DNA from: Chrysomallon squamiferum
Taxonomy: Eukaryota; Mollusca; Gastropoda; Neomphalida; Peltospiridae
Direction: 5' to 3'
Assembly: GCA_012295275.1 (NCBI GenBank)
Contig: CM022673.1
Coordinates: 15,482,810-15,496,309 of the forward strand
DNA: 13,500 bases
Below the pieces are notes generated by a model, which was not told the origin of the DNA, did not search any database, and was given only the letters and a program-made list of their open reading frames with translations. This document shows positions 1-9,742 of the stretch, piece by piece (the first letter of the stretch is position 1; each line of letters starts with the position of its first letter). A program made the translations under genes and the position numbers.

Positions 1-80
1 AGTGGTGGATGTAAAAAATAGGCATATACATTTTTGTTTAATGTCGATGTGTATCGATTTCATTTAATGCATGTTATTGA

Positions 81-123
<43 letters not shown>

Positions 124-138
124 CGCGTGTGTGTGTGC
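81..138. repeat. (GT)n microsatellite
   Basis: A nearly pure TG run from about 84 to 120, followed by a slightly interrupted GCGTGTGTG tail. The open frames across it on both strands are translated repeat and not genes. Confidence 0.95.
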
Positions 139-176
139 TTCTTTGTTTGCGGGTTTGTTTGCTTTTGTAGGCCTAA

Positions 177-1069
<893 letters not shown>

Positions 1070-1123
1070 GTTTAATAGTAAAATGGCCTCAATATGGATA
1101 TACTTGACCCCAGAATGTTAATT

Positions 1124-1200
1124 TTGACACTTCTAATGATTTAGTATACACAAAATGCATACTAATGATTTTGCATACATTAATTCTTCGGAAGTGTCAA
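1124..1200. repeat. imperfect inverted repeat inside the relic intron
   Basis: TTGACACTTC (1124-1133) is the exact reverse complement of GAAGTGTCAA (1191-1200). Between them TAATGATTT occurs twice with similar following bases. The segment has no counterpart in the homologous intron before kringle 3, so it may be a small foldback insertion (inference). Confidence 0.5.
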
Positions 1201-1266
1201 GACTGATATTGTACACCTCCTCTATTATTACATACTCATTAAATTATCTGACATGTTGATGAATAA

Positions 1267-1363
1267 ATTATTATTTTTTTTAAATGTTTGTTTTTGTTGT
1301 GGTTTTTTTGTTGGTTTCTTTTTTCATTTTTTTTTTTTTTTTTTTTTTATTTTTTATTTTTTT
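1267..1363. repeat. T-rich low-complexity tract
   Basis: T runs are interrupted by GTTTG-type bases, including a long T homopolymer near 1327-1348. The tract interrupts the intron homology of the decayed kringle exon just upstream of its acceptor. Confidence 0.8.
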
Positions 1364-1784
1364 AATCAGTATGCTATTGTCTGACAAACAGAATGTTTGT
1401 CTATAATGGAATGAAGTCGGATACGCATTTAGGAAAAACAACAACGAAAGAAACAACAGAAAAACTGGACAACCAGTGTCTCCATTTCTGTAATTTAAAG
1501 ACTCTATCAGCTATCCTGTAGAAAAAAGTATGTATGGATATACATGCAGAACTCTTTAGCCCGATATTTCTGATTCTCGTTGGTGCTATAGTGTAAACAG
1601 ACCCAGATGGGAATCATATGGAATTCTGCAGTTCGAAGATTAGTGTTTTTCATGTCTTTTCTTTGAAATACACCCAGAATTATAAAGCCTAATAAAACCT
1701 ATTAGTCTACTGCTAATCAAAAGTAATAATATTATATCAATATCTAAAAATAAGGAATGAAATGTTTCTTGTCATTGTTATTAT

Positions 1785-1960
1785 TATTTTTTTTTTTTTT
1801 TACTCTTAATAAAAAACTTTAAATCTTTCCTAAATTTTGTATACCGTACCTGTCAGCCAAGTAAGCCCATACATTGAGTCACTATTTTGACCTTTATTTT
1901 TATTTTTATTTTTATTTATTTATTTTTATTTTTATTTTTTATTTTTTATTTTTTTTTTTG
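1785..1960. repeat. T homopolymer and (ATTTTT)n tract
   Basis: A T run at about 1788-1801 is followed, after roughly 90 bp of ordinary sequence, by a repeated T4-6/A pattern from about 1895 to 1960. Confidence 0.85.
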
Positions 1961-2345
1961 ATATCGGCTTAATGGCAGATGATATTTCAATGTCAGGAAA
2001 TCGTGTCATCGGGAGAAGAAATGTCGGGGTGTTAACAGCCATCCATATATCGACGGACCTGAAATCGCCATTAAAACGTCTGCAATCGCTGCTGGGTTAA
2101 ACAGCGCATTTAACAACTTTCAGTCTGAAGACAGCGTCGTATGTCACGTGTTTTTTTTTTTCGCGGCACAGTTGTCTTCGATTCATAGAAGAGTGTGCAT
2201 GTCGTTGTGTTAGTAATACCGGATGTCGAAATTTTGATTGAATATTTAATCACCCTGTTAATTTAAATGAGCGAGGTCTTGGCTTTTAAATACTTTTCAC
2301 TGTCCCCATGACAACATTTTCTGGTTCACGAGCGCCATGTTCGAT
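1961..2345. other. CpG-rich island-like block, unassigned
   Basis: I count about 23 CpG dinucleotides in this stretch, against only a handful in most neighbouring stretches of similar size. It contains an E-box CACGTG near 2146. A 42-codon plus-strand open frame (ATG 1972, TAA 2098-2100) has more mixed composition than the repeat-derived frames, but I recognise no domain. The block could be a regulatory island, a first exon, or part of a transposable element. I cannot choose between these. Confidence 0.45.
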
Positions 2346-2417
2346 AATGTTCTTTTATTGCTATTTCCTGAGTTCAAAACATTTCATATCATGAAAATAC
2401 TACAGGGATAAGTTAAG

Positions 2418-2597
2418 ATTTTTTGTCGTGTAAAGGTTTAAATATAATAATTATTATGCATACATACATACATTCATACATACATGCATATATATACACA
2501 CACACACACATACATATATATATATATGCATGTATGTATGAATGTATGTATGTATGCATAATAATTATTATATTTATACCTTTACACGACAAAAAAT
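2418..2597. repeat. near-perfect inverted repeat with 79-bp arms
   Basis: The left arm (2418-2496) and right arm (2519-2597) are reverse complements with one mismatch (GGTTTAAA against GGTATAAA) around a 22-bp CA-rich spacer. The outer ends read ATTTTTTGTCGTGTAAAGG. The arms contain ATAATTATTAT, CATA-type repeats and TGCATATATATA. The open frames on both strands here are mirror images of each other for this reason. It resembles a foldback or MITE-type element, but I see no clear target-site duplication and no transposase. Confidence 0.9.
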
Positions 2598-2941
2598 ATA
2601 CATATATATAAGTGTATCTATCTGTATATGTACCTAAAAACATGCACATACGTAGCTTAATTACTAAATTACGCACATTAATACAAAAATGTTCCATTTT
2701 ATAATAATGCATATGTTTAATTGGTAATGTAAACATGCTGGTTCTGACTTTTTTTTATGAGGTAGCAGCAAAGTGTTTTTTTACCGTCAGCATTCCATAG
2801 ACTGACAACGCAGCACAACCAAACACCGTGTGATACTCCAGTCCCAGAATAACGATTGTGACGTGAAATAACCGCGACTGCCCGGAATGATTCTGGAGTA
2901 ATCTCTCTTCTCTAGTATGATGAATTTCAAAGGTTTATTAC
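2598..2941. other. anonymous sequence with a small CpG cluster
   Basis: No gene is evident. About eight CpGs cluster at 2785-2890, with a TGACGT half-site near 2860. No exon or RNA can be supported. Confidence 0.45.
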
Positions 2942-3002
<61 letters not shown>

Positions 3003-3003
3003 T
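2942..3003. repeat. (ATT)n microsatellite
   Basis: About 20 uninterrupted ATT units. Confidence 0.95.
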
Positions 3004-3156
3004 TAATGTGGATATTAAAAAGACTGCTTCGAAGATTAAAATTATAAATAGTTAATTAATTTAATAAATACTTAATTACCTTATTAAAAGGCATCTTATT
3101 TTATTTTTTAATTAATTAATACAACAAAAACAATAACAACATTAATAAAGTTATAT

Positions 3157-3188
<32 letters not shown>

Positions 3189-3215
3189 TTACTACTACTA
3201 CTACTACTACTACTA
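3157..3215. repeat. (TAC)n microsatellite
   Basis: Uninterrupted TAC/ACT units with one TATT interruption. The same motif recurs at 7618-7657 and 10548-10587 within the duplicated units. Confidence 0.95.
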
Positions 3216-3950
3216 AGAAGTGCCATAATTTTAAGATAGGATGAATCAAAATTCACGTATAATTCCTTCAATCAAATACATATTTACAACCTTCATTAAT
3301 ATCCATTACACGAGTACCCACAACAAGCATCACGAATTTCTCCTAAAATACAATATGTAAAATTCATTGATGGATATAAATTAAACTTATTTTGCTCGTC
3401 GTAAAACTGTTTATTTATGTATTACAAAACACAAAATTAAGGTCCAGTTTGTTCCAAACGCAACATCTTTTCATCCTCGAAAGTGCCGCTAAAACTCGTT
3501 TTATAAAACATAAATATGTATGAAATAATGTTGAATGTTTGTATTATCATAATTATACACCAGATGGGTTGAACTCGCACTGTTTGGCGGGCAAGCGTTT
3601 GCCGATTGAGGCTTGTGATTCAACAAAAACAATACTACCTGCATGCACTTTATCGTATAAAGCTGCCATACAATAAAATTATTTATTTTGGATAAAGCAG
3701 TTTATAACTCCGCGTTACCATTTTTTTTTTTTTTTGTCTCCGTCCAGTGCTCGGCAGGTGTCCGCTGATCTAAAGGACATATCTAATGAAAATAGTCAGG
3801 GGCCGCTGAAGACAGGGACCACTATATATCCATGAATCTGTCAATATTAGCTGCACCAAGAAAAAAATTAACATTCAGAATAAAATATATTAGATATAAC
3901 ATAAATGACATAAACATTGTAATTTATATATATCGTTAGATATTGTTGTC
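3216..3950. other. anonymous AT-rich sequence, no gene seen
   Basis: It contains a T15 run near 3721-3735 and a small GC-rich patch at 3560-3620 with a short GGCAA/TTGCC hairpin. I found no kringle similarity, exon or RNA gene. Confidence 0.5.
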
Positions 3951-3952
3951 AT

Positions 3953-3973
3953 TAATAATAATAATAATAATAG

Positions 3974-4013
<40 letters not shown>

Positions 4014-4014
4014 G
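3953..4014. repeat. (AAT)n followed by (ATT)n, self-complementary
   Basis: A run of AAT units switches at about 3995 to ATT units. The two halves are complementary and can pair into a hairpin. Confidence 0.85.
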
Positions 4015-4119
4015 TTGTTGTTAGTATTATTATTAATATTGCTGTTGTTGTTATTGTTATTGCTATAATTACTTCTACAACTATTATTATACTTATAATT
4101 ATTATTATAGTTTTAATAG

Positions 4120-4515
4120 TAACAGAGTGGTAGTGGTAGTAGTTGTATTAGTAGTATTTTGCATGATTGCATAAACAGAAGATTTCTCAGTCAATTTTAC
4201 ATTTTGTACTAAAAGTAATTTACTAAAGACACGTCAGCCATTTTCTGGAAGGAATGAAACTAATCTCTTTACTTTTCATTGTTTATTTATTACTTACAAT
4301 GACACGAAATACACTGTCTGTGCAATAGTGTATAATGTATCTCCCGCAGAAAACGAAATTTGACTTCTGTTAGGCAATAAACTAGTCGGTGAATTATAAA
4401 ATGTAAATTATAGCTATCCATAACATGGAGAAATATCATGATTTTTTATTTTTTTGGAGTAAGGATTATAATTTTCTTTCACTGTGTATATGAATGTATG
4501 AGTGCTTATGTACGT
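4120..4515 (+). repeat. dispersed/tandem non-coding repeat, copy 0
   Basis: It shares long blocks with 6340-6755 and 9307-9515. Examples are GCATAAACAG followed by AGATTTCTCAGTCA, AAAAGTAATTTACTAAAGAC, AGAAAACGAAATTTGACTTC, and ATAAACTAGTCGG followed by ATTATAAAATGTAAATTA. It has no coding potential. Unlike the other two copies it is not followed by a kringle unit. Confidence 0.85.
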
Positions 4516-5005
4516 ATGTATGTATCTACTACGTACGCCTATGGTTTAGGTCTTTTCAGTGAAACATAACTACATTTTACCCTTAGTGAAAATTTCAGAA
4601 ACTAAAGGAGCACTATCAATAGCATTATCTATATATTATGTCTGTATTGCCGCAAAAACTACAAATTTTGCTTGATACTGTTTAATAAAGCAATCCACAA
4701 TGATAACTGGTTTAACATGGAGAAGTCTCTTTTTATCGATTCTAGAGTTATCTCCCATCAGTGACGATTTTCTTTGCTGCCTTCCCCCATGACATGATCA
4801 CTGAACAAAATAAAAGGAACAGTTGTGTATTACACTCGATCCTCCATTTAACAGAACCTATTTGCCGAATTTCGAAATATCTACATAAAATCTGGGAAAT
4901 GTACGAGCGTGTGTGCATGTATGTCTCTGTGTGTACCTCAGTGTGTGTGTGTTGACACACAGCACAATTACAATATCAATCTATTGCCAGTCAAGGTAAG
5001 TAAAC
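4516..5005. other. anonymous sequence, no gene seen
   Basis: Opposing short open frames at about 4748-4960 have no recognisable domain and run into a GT-rich tract. A small hairpin, GTGTGTGTTGACACACAG, sits near 4945. Confidence 0.45.
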
Positions 5006-5091
5006 TGCGAATTTAAAGCAAATTTAGTTTCGTACATTATTCTACATTGTGAATTTGGTTGCAAATTTAATTCTGTATATTTTTCTACGTT
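5006..5091. repeat. two-copy 43-bp tandem repeat
   Basis: GCAAATTTAGTTTCGTACAT starts at 5018 and the related GCAAATTTAATTCTGTATAT starts at 5061. Each is preceded by a GAATTT element and followed by TTCTAC. Confidence 0.7.
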
Positions 5092-5106
5092 ATTAATATT
5101 ATTATT

Positions 5107-5125
5107 ACTTTTTTCCCTTTTTCTT

Positions 5126-5163
<38 letters not shown>

Positions 5164-5220
5164 ATTCTTTTTTCTTTTTTCTTTTTTTGTATTATTATTT
5201 TTTTTTTTTTTTTTTTTTTT
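5107..5220. repeat. T-rich homopolymer tracts
   Basis: Two long T runs (about 5130-5159 and 5198-5220) are separated by CTTTTTT-type sequence. Confidence 0.9.
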
Positions 5221-5339
5221 CTTAACATCGGAAAATACTGATTTTTGATGTTCCTGACAATTTTTCCAACATTTTAGTTGGATGTGTATGTGCATGTGTA
5301 TGTTTGAGTGTGTATGTATGAGTGTGTGAGTGTGTTTGT

Positions 5340-5735
5340 GTGTGTAAATAATAACAAAAAATATGTCTTTCTCTCTGTTTATAAAATGGCAAAATTACTT
5401 TTTTAACCATGATAAAATGTTCCAGTGTAATAAAATAGAAACTATCTATACGTGCACATGTGTGTTTGTGTATATAAAAATAATAATAAAAAAAATATAT
5501 TTTTTTGTCTGTGCTTTAAAATGGTAAAATCACTGTTTTATTGCCATAAAAAGATATTGCAGTGTAATAAAACAATATATACGTGCGCGTTTGTGTATGT
5601 GTTTTGCGTGTCTATAAAAATGATGAAAGATATTTGTGTTTTCTGTCTGTGCTATAACATGGAAAATGCTGCGGTGTAATAAAATAGAAATAATCTGTGT
5701 GTGTGTGAGTTTGTGTGTGTGTGTGTGTGTGTCTT
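5340..5735. repeat. minisatellite, about three units of 110-140 bp
   Basis: Each unit has a GT-rich head, an A-rich TATAAAAAT-like part, a CTGTCTGTGCT-like part, an ATGGNAAAAT-like part and the end block CAGTGTAATAAAA. That end block starts at about 5423, 5560 and 5672 (CGGTG in the third). The third unit lacks about 30 bp from its middle. The array ends in a (GT)n run at about 5697-5733. The 75-codon frame at 5452-5679 is repeat-derived. Confidence 0.8.
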
Positions 5736-5822
5736 TAATATATATGTATTTCTGTTTCTTTTTTTTTTTCTTTTTTTCTATTTTTATTTTTATTTATGAC
5801 TATTATTATTTTGTTTTTAAAT

Positions 5823-5825
5823 ATA

Positions 5826-5874
<49 letters not shown>

Positions 5875-5930
5875 TAATAATGACAATGATAATAATAATA
5901 ATAATAGTATTAATAATAATGTTAATAATA
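5823..5930. repeat. (AAT)n microsatellite
   Basis: Imperfect AAT repeat with GAT and GAC interruptions. It accounts for poly-asparagine, poly-isoleucine and related frames on both strands. Confidence 0.95.
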
Positions 5931-6339
5931 AAGAAGATCATGTGTGTTATAACAATGTGTGTGAAATGTAAACTGTCTCTTTCAGGATTTGTTCTTTTGA
6001 TACGACTTTACATTTTATAGAATATTCAGTAATTAAGCTCAAAATGAACGATAGCCATGTCTAGTATTTCTGATAATGACAAAGATGTTGATTTATTTAG
6101 TGACGTTCAATGACAAATATCAATAAGTTTTGCAGTCATATGTATTTGTTGGTAAAAGTGCAAAAGCTATGCTGTTGTTACTCTTTGATGTCTTTGGCTG
6201 TTTTTTTTTTTGTTTTTTTTTTTTGTTTTTTTTTTTATGTTGTTGTTACACTTTGTTTAGATTTTGTTTTTTGTTTTTCTTGTTTGCTTTTGTTTGTTTG
6301 TTCTTGTTTGTTTTGGGTTTTTTTTTTTTTAAGTAGTAG
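5931..6339. other. anonymous and T/G-rich low-complexity sequence
   Basis: The first 250 bp hold nothing recognisable. About 6190-6330 is T runs broken by G, giving phenylalanine/cysteine/leucine-rich open frames that are not genes. Confidence 0.6.
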
Positions 6340-6755
6340 TAGTAGCGGTAGTGACAGTAGTAGTAATAGTAGTTGTATTCAGCATTGCATAAACAGGAGA
6401 TTTTTCAGTCAGTTTCATATTTTTAATAAAAGTAATTTACTAAAGACATCAGTAATTTTCTAGTATTACATTACTGCAAGCCATGAAATTTATTATAGTT
6501 TTCATTATTCGTCGATTATATACCATGAAACGAAATACAGTGTCTGTGAAACAGTGTCATTATTTCAGAGTACGAGATATTTTAAAATGAATCACCGACA
6601 GAAAACGAAATTTGACTTCTGTTAGGAAATAAACTAGTCGGTAAGTTATAAAATGTAAATTAGAGCTAACCATAGCAAGTGGAAGTATCATGGGTTTGCT
6701 TTTAGGGATGGGGATTGTAATTTTGTTTCTATCTATATCCTATGTTTGTGAATAT
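6340..6755 (+). repeat. non-coding repeat, copy 1
   Basis: The most complete counterpart of 4120-4515. From about 6540 it also matches 9307-9515 closely (GTACGAGATATTTTAAAATG, AGAAAACGAAATTTGACTTC, GAGCTAACCATA, AAGTGGAAGTATCATG). It forms the left end of the first kringle duplication unit. Confidence 0.85.
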
Positions 6756-7085
6756 ATATATATATATATATATATATCGATAGATAGATAAATAGATAGG
6801 TTGTTAGATTCATACGTACATTCAAAGAAACATCTATTTACATATGCATACATATACGTATGTATCTATATATACACATACATTGATACATCCATACGTC
6901 CATACGTCCATCATCCATCCATCCATGCATATGCACATATTAAGATATAAACATACATACACATACGTTACATAATGCATGCATCCATCCATCCATTATA
7001 TGCATCCATATATATATATATACATCTATTCATCCATACATCAAAATATACTAACATACAGACAAACACACATACATACATGCAT
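6750..7085. repeat. (TA)n, GATA and CATA/CATC microsatellite field
   Basis: A TA run at about 6752-6777 and GATA units are followed by tracts of CATA, CATC and GTAT tetranucleotides. A similar but length-diverged field lies at about 9540-10000 in the second unit. Confidence 0.9.
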
Positions 7086-7090
7086 ACAAA

Positions 7091-7215
7091 TAGCTTGATT
7101 GCAGAATGGTTACGTCGTCCCCTCGGAGTGCTGGTGATAAGGTGCCATACGTTCGATTCTCGTCACCTGCATTATTGCATTCCCGAATACTGTCTACTGC
7201 AGAATCTAATCAGAC
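7091..7215 (+). mobile_element. tRNA-derived SINE-like remnant, copy in unit 1
   Basis: TTGCAGAATGG (7099-7109) resembles a tRNA A box and GTTCGATTCT (7151-7160) a B box, 41 bases apart, as in RNA polymerase III promoters inside tRNA genes and tRNA-derived SINEs. It matches about 9998-10120 through GTCCCTCGGAGTGC-like, GCATTCCCGAATA and GCAGAATCTAATCAGA blocks. I cannot build a cloverleaf, so it is not a functional tRNA gene. Octopus SINEs with tRNA-like heads are known, but family membership is not established here. Confidence 0.5.
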
Positions 7216-7617
7216 ATATATAAGACAGAGGAACTTTCAAAATACATACACTCATCTATGCACACTCTTCGTTTATTAATTTCACAAAACAGAGCAAACT
7301 TTACGCTTTGTAAATAGACAGCTTCTCTTTGTTTTCCATTTTCTTTTTTTGTTGTAATAATGAAATTTATATGATGACATAAAACTAAAATAAGTGTCTA
7401 TTTGACAGCAAAATTACGAAAACGCAGTTTTTATCAGAATCTCTGTACTATAATATATTTTCATTCTCCAAACGAGAATCATTTGGCTTTATTTAATGTG
7501 ACACTGCAAGTAGTTTGTTTTCTTCTCTACTACATTGTTATTTTTAAATGTTTAGGTTTTTTTCAGTTTTTTTCATACTACGCTTACTGAAACTACCATT
7601 ATTACTTCTACTAATAA
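7216..7617. other. intergenic or intronic sequence shared by both units, no gene seen
   Basis: It matches about 10130-10547, including AATGAAATTTATATGATGAC and GGCTTTATTTAATGTGACAC. The 62-codon frame at 7402-7590 is not conserved as a frame in the sister copy. Confidence 0.6.
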
Positions 7618-7622
7618 TATTG

Positions 7623-7655
<33 letters not shown>

Positions 7656-7657
7656 TT
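7618..7657. repeat. (TAC)n microsatellite, unit 1
   Basis: ACT/TAC repeat at the position corresponding to 10548-10587 in the second unit. Confidence 0.9.
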
Positions 7658-7901
7658 ACTACTAATACAGCTAGAAAGCAACAAATTGTGACTTTTCCTA
7701 TAAATTAGATACGTCTTCTGAAATGACCAACAAATACATCCTTATGATTATACTAGACATACATAAACATATTTGTATATAATGCTGTTATAGATAGATA
7801 CATACATACTTACATATATACATTCATAATCACACATATATAGATAATATATCAAACATATATATACACACACACGGGTGTGCGTGCTTACTTGCGAGCG
7901 T

Positions 7902-8200
<299 letters not shown>

Positions 8201-8501
8201 ACACACGGCAGTGATAATGGATAATTTAATATCAAATTATTATGTCAGTCAACTCAGTAAAGAAACATAATAAGTTTTGTTTCAGAGGTTTAAAGGCTTT
8301 TTAAATAATAATTATTCCTTAGTTTTTTGTTGTTCTTGTTGTTGTTTTTTGTTGTTCTGTTAACTTTGTTTGTTTGTCGTTGTTTTTTTGTTGTTTTTTT
8401 GTTGTTGTCTTGTTTTTGTTATTGTATTGTTTTTTTAGTAATTTATTTATTTATTTTATTTTATGTTTTTTTTTTTTTTTATTTTATTTTATTGTTCACA
8501 G
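8201..8501. other. non-coding T/G-rich stretch before the signal-peptide exon
   Basis: Dominated by TTGTTGTT and T-run low complexity from about 8321, ending in a pyrimidine-rich tract and CACAG at 8497-8501. The cysteine/phenylalanine-rich open frame across it is not a gene. Confidence 0.6.
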
Positions 8502-8571
8502 TTGAAATTACTGTTCCTGAATCTCCTCAACCTCATAATGTGTCTCTCTACGGCGTCTTCCGGTAACACCT
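8502..8571 (+). pseudogene. signal-peptide exon copy with lost start codon (unit 1)
   Basis: It aligns over all 70 bases without gaps to the signal-peptide exon at 11550-11619, with eight differences. The first codon is TTG where the sister has ATG. The remaining codons still encode a leucine-rich hydrophobic stretch (LKLLFLNLLNLIMCL, then STASSGNT). The next in-frame ATG is at 8538, which would leave only a short remnant of the hydrophobic core. The splice donor GTGAGA at 8572 keeps phase 1. Together with the broken kringle exon at 8899 this supports a dead gene copy. Use of an upstream ATG or non-ATG initiation is possible but unsupported. Confidence 0.7.
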
Positions 8572-8898
8572 GTGAGAAAACTATTTCTATTTCTAAGTTT
8601 CAATGTGGAGCGGACAGGAATATTATTTTTTTATTTATCATGTTAATCATCGTTGATTTGATTACATTATTATTATTACTATTATTATTATCATCATCAT
8701 CATTATTATTATAATTATTTTGAACAGTGTAACTGAAACGGATTCTGGGCGTATGTTTGTGTGGGTGGGTGACTGTTCGTTTGTACATACTGGTACATAT
8801 ATATGTAAGTTGTTAAGTAGTATATATATATATATATCTGTATATATGTATTTCTGCAAACAATATCGATTTTACCTTTTTTATCCGAGTCTAGAAAG
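8572..8898. other. intron remnant between signal-peptide and kringle-1 pseudo-exons
   Basis: It contains ATT/ATC repeats (8667-8719) and TA repeats (8821-8837). Compared with 11620-12029 it lacks roughly 100 bp just before the kringle exon, including the pyrimidine-rich segment that would form the acceptor. Confidence 0.6.
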
Positions 8899-9141
8899 GC
8901 TGAATATTATGCACTCCTAATCAATATCGCTCAATATACTGGTCACGTAAGAACCACCAACTCTGGGAATATTTGTAAAAGATGGAGTGACGTGGACAGC
9001 TCGGATCATACCTATGTCGCTGATGAAAACTTTCCTGAGGCTTCTTTGGACGAGGCGGAACATTTCTGCCGTGACCCATCCTCTTCTGCTTATCTCTGGT
9101 GTTACCTCAAGGATCAGTACGACATGTGGAAAAAAATGTGA
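8899..9141 (+). pseudogene. kringle-1 exon copy, disrupted (unit 1)
   Basis: The reading frame is clearly kringle: QYTGHVRT near the start, then SGNICKRW (Cys2), DENFPE, EHFCRDP (Cys3) and YLWCYLKDQ (Cys4). It matches 12030-12284 codon by codon but carries several lesions. The Cys1 codon TGT is TAT (8905-8907). The following conserved glycine is alanine. An extra base at the acceptor junction breaks phase with the signal exon. A run of seven A (9130-9136) against GAAAAA in the sister shifts the frame before Cys5 and gives TGA at 9139-9141. The Cys6 codon and splice donor are deleted. It also has three extra codons after the Cys2 region. The A run could be a sequencing error, but the other lesions could not. 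Confidence 0.85.
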
Positions 9142-9180
9142 AATTCTCAATTATTTTGACGAAGTTTTAGTTGTTGTTAT

Positions 9181-9211
9181 CATCATCATCATCATCGTCA
9201 TCATAATAATA

Positions 9212-9255
<44 letters not shown>

Positions 9256-9290
9256 CATCATCATCTTCATCATCATTATAGTTAGTGTTA
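9181..9290. repeat. (ATC)n/(ATT)n microsatellite, unit 1
   Basis: ATC units flank a run of ATT units, in the same arrangement as 12331-12450. Downstream, TGT (9286-9288) sits where the kringle-2 Cys1 candidate lies in the sister, preceded here by an in-frame TAG (9283-9285). Confidence 0.9.
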
Positions 9291-9306
9291 TTATTACAGA
9301 CCCAAT

Positions 9307-9515
9307 AACATAGTGTGAAATAGTGTCATTAGTTCAGGGTACGAGATATTTTAAAATGTATCACCGGCAGAAAACGAAATTTGACTTCTGTTAGGAAATA
9401 AACTTGTCGGCGAATTATAAAATGTAAATTAGAGCTAACCATAACAAGTGGAAGTATCATGAGTTTGTGTTTAGGGGCAGAAGCTGTAATATTTTTTCTA
9501 TCTATATATGCATAT
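9307..9515 (+). repeat. non-coding repeat, truncated copy 2
   Basis: Matches the right half of copies 0 and 1 (GTACGAGATATTTTAAAATG, AGAAAACGAAATTTGACTTC, GAGCTAACCATAACAAGTGG). The left half is missing because the duplication junction lies here. Confidence 0.85.
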
Positions 9516-9529
9516 CTGGGTGCGCCTAT

Positions 9530-9708
9530 GTATATGTGTGTGTGTATATGTATGTATATATATATATATATATATATGTACGCCTATGTATATGTGTGTG
9601 TATATATATAGATAGATAGATAGAGAGACAGATAAGCTGACAGATGGATAGGTTTTTGGATCGATACAAACATATATACATACATATCCATACACATCTG
9701 AATCTTTG

Positions 9709-9742
<34 letters not shown>

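Larger units (their letters stand above)
1070..1696 (+). pseudogene. relic of a terminal kringle exon with flanking intron
   Basis: Read beside the kringle-3 exon at 13155-13412, this stretch shows the same order of features in decayed form. An acceptor-like ACAG (1388-1391) is followed by AATGTTTGTC, which retains the Cys1 TGT. Then come TAATGGAATGAAGTCGG, a CATTTAGGAAAAA block matching the region before Cys2, GCAGAACTCTTTAGC matching the region before Cys3, TTGGTGC at the Trp-Cys4 site, and AGATGGGAATCAT matching the segment before Cys5. The tail ATTAGTGTTTTT matches the downstream gene just after its stop. Upstream, CATTAAATTATCTGACATG and following bases match the intron before kringle 3. 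Several deletions and stops mean it cannot be translated. An AATAAA at 1691-1696 could be the old poly(A) signal (inference). It is the tail of an older kringle gene whose earlier exons would lie left of the window. Confidence 0.75.

Noticed and set aside
2413-2736. Opposed open frames around 2413-2736
   Set aside because: They arise from the inverted repeat and its CATA units. The two strands give mirror versions of the same repeat peptide.
3560-3620. Minus-strand tRNA-like patch (GAGTTCAACCC on the reverse strand)
   Set aside because: Only a weak B-box resemblance with no A box or cloverleaf at the right spacing.
5636-6020. Overlapping poly-Asn and poly-Ile frames
   Set aside because: Explained by the AAT repeat at 5823-5930.
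6110-6463. 117-codon frame with hydrophobic Phe/Cys/Leu stretch that looks membrane-like
   Set aside because: The hydrophobicity comes from T-run low complexity, and the serine tail from an AGT repeat. The frame is not conserved in the related copy at 4120.
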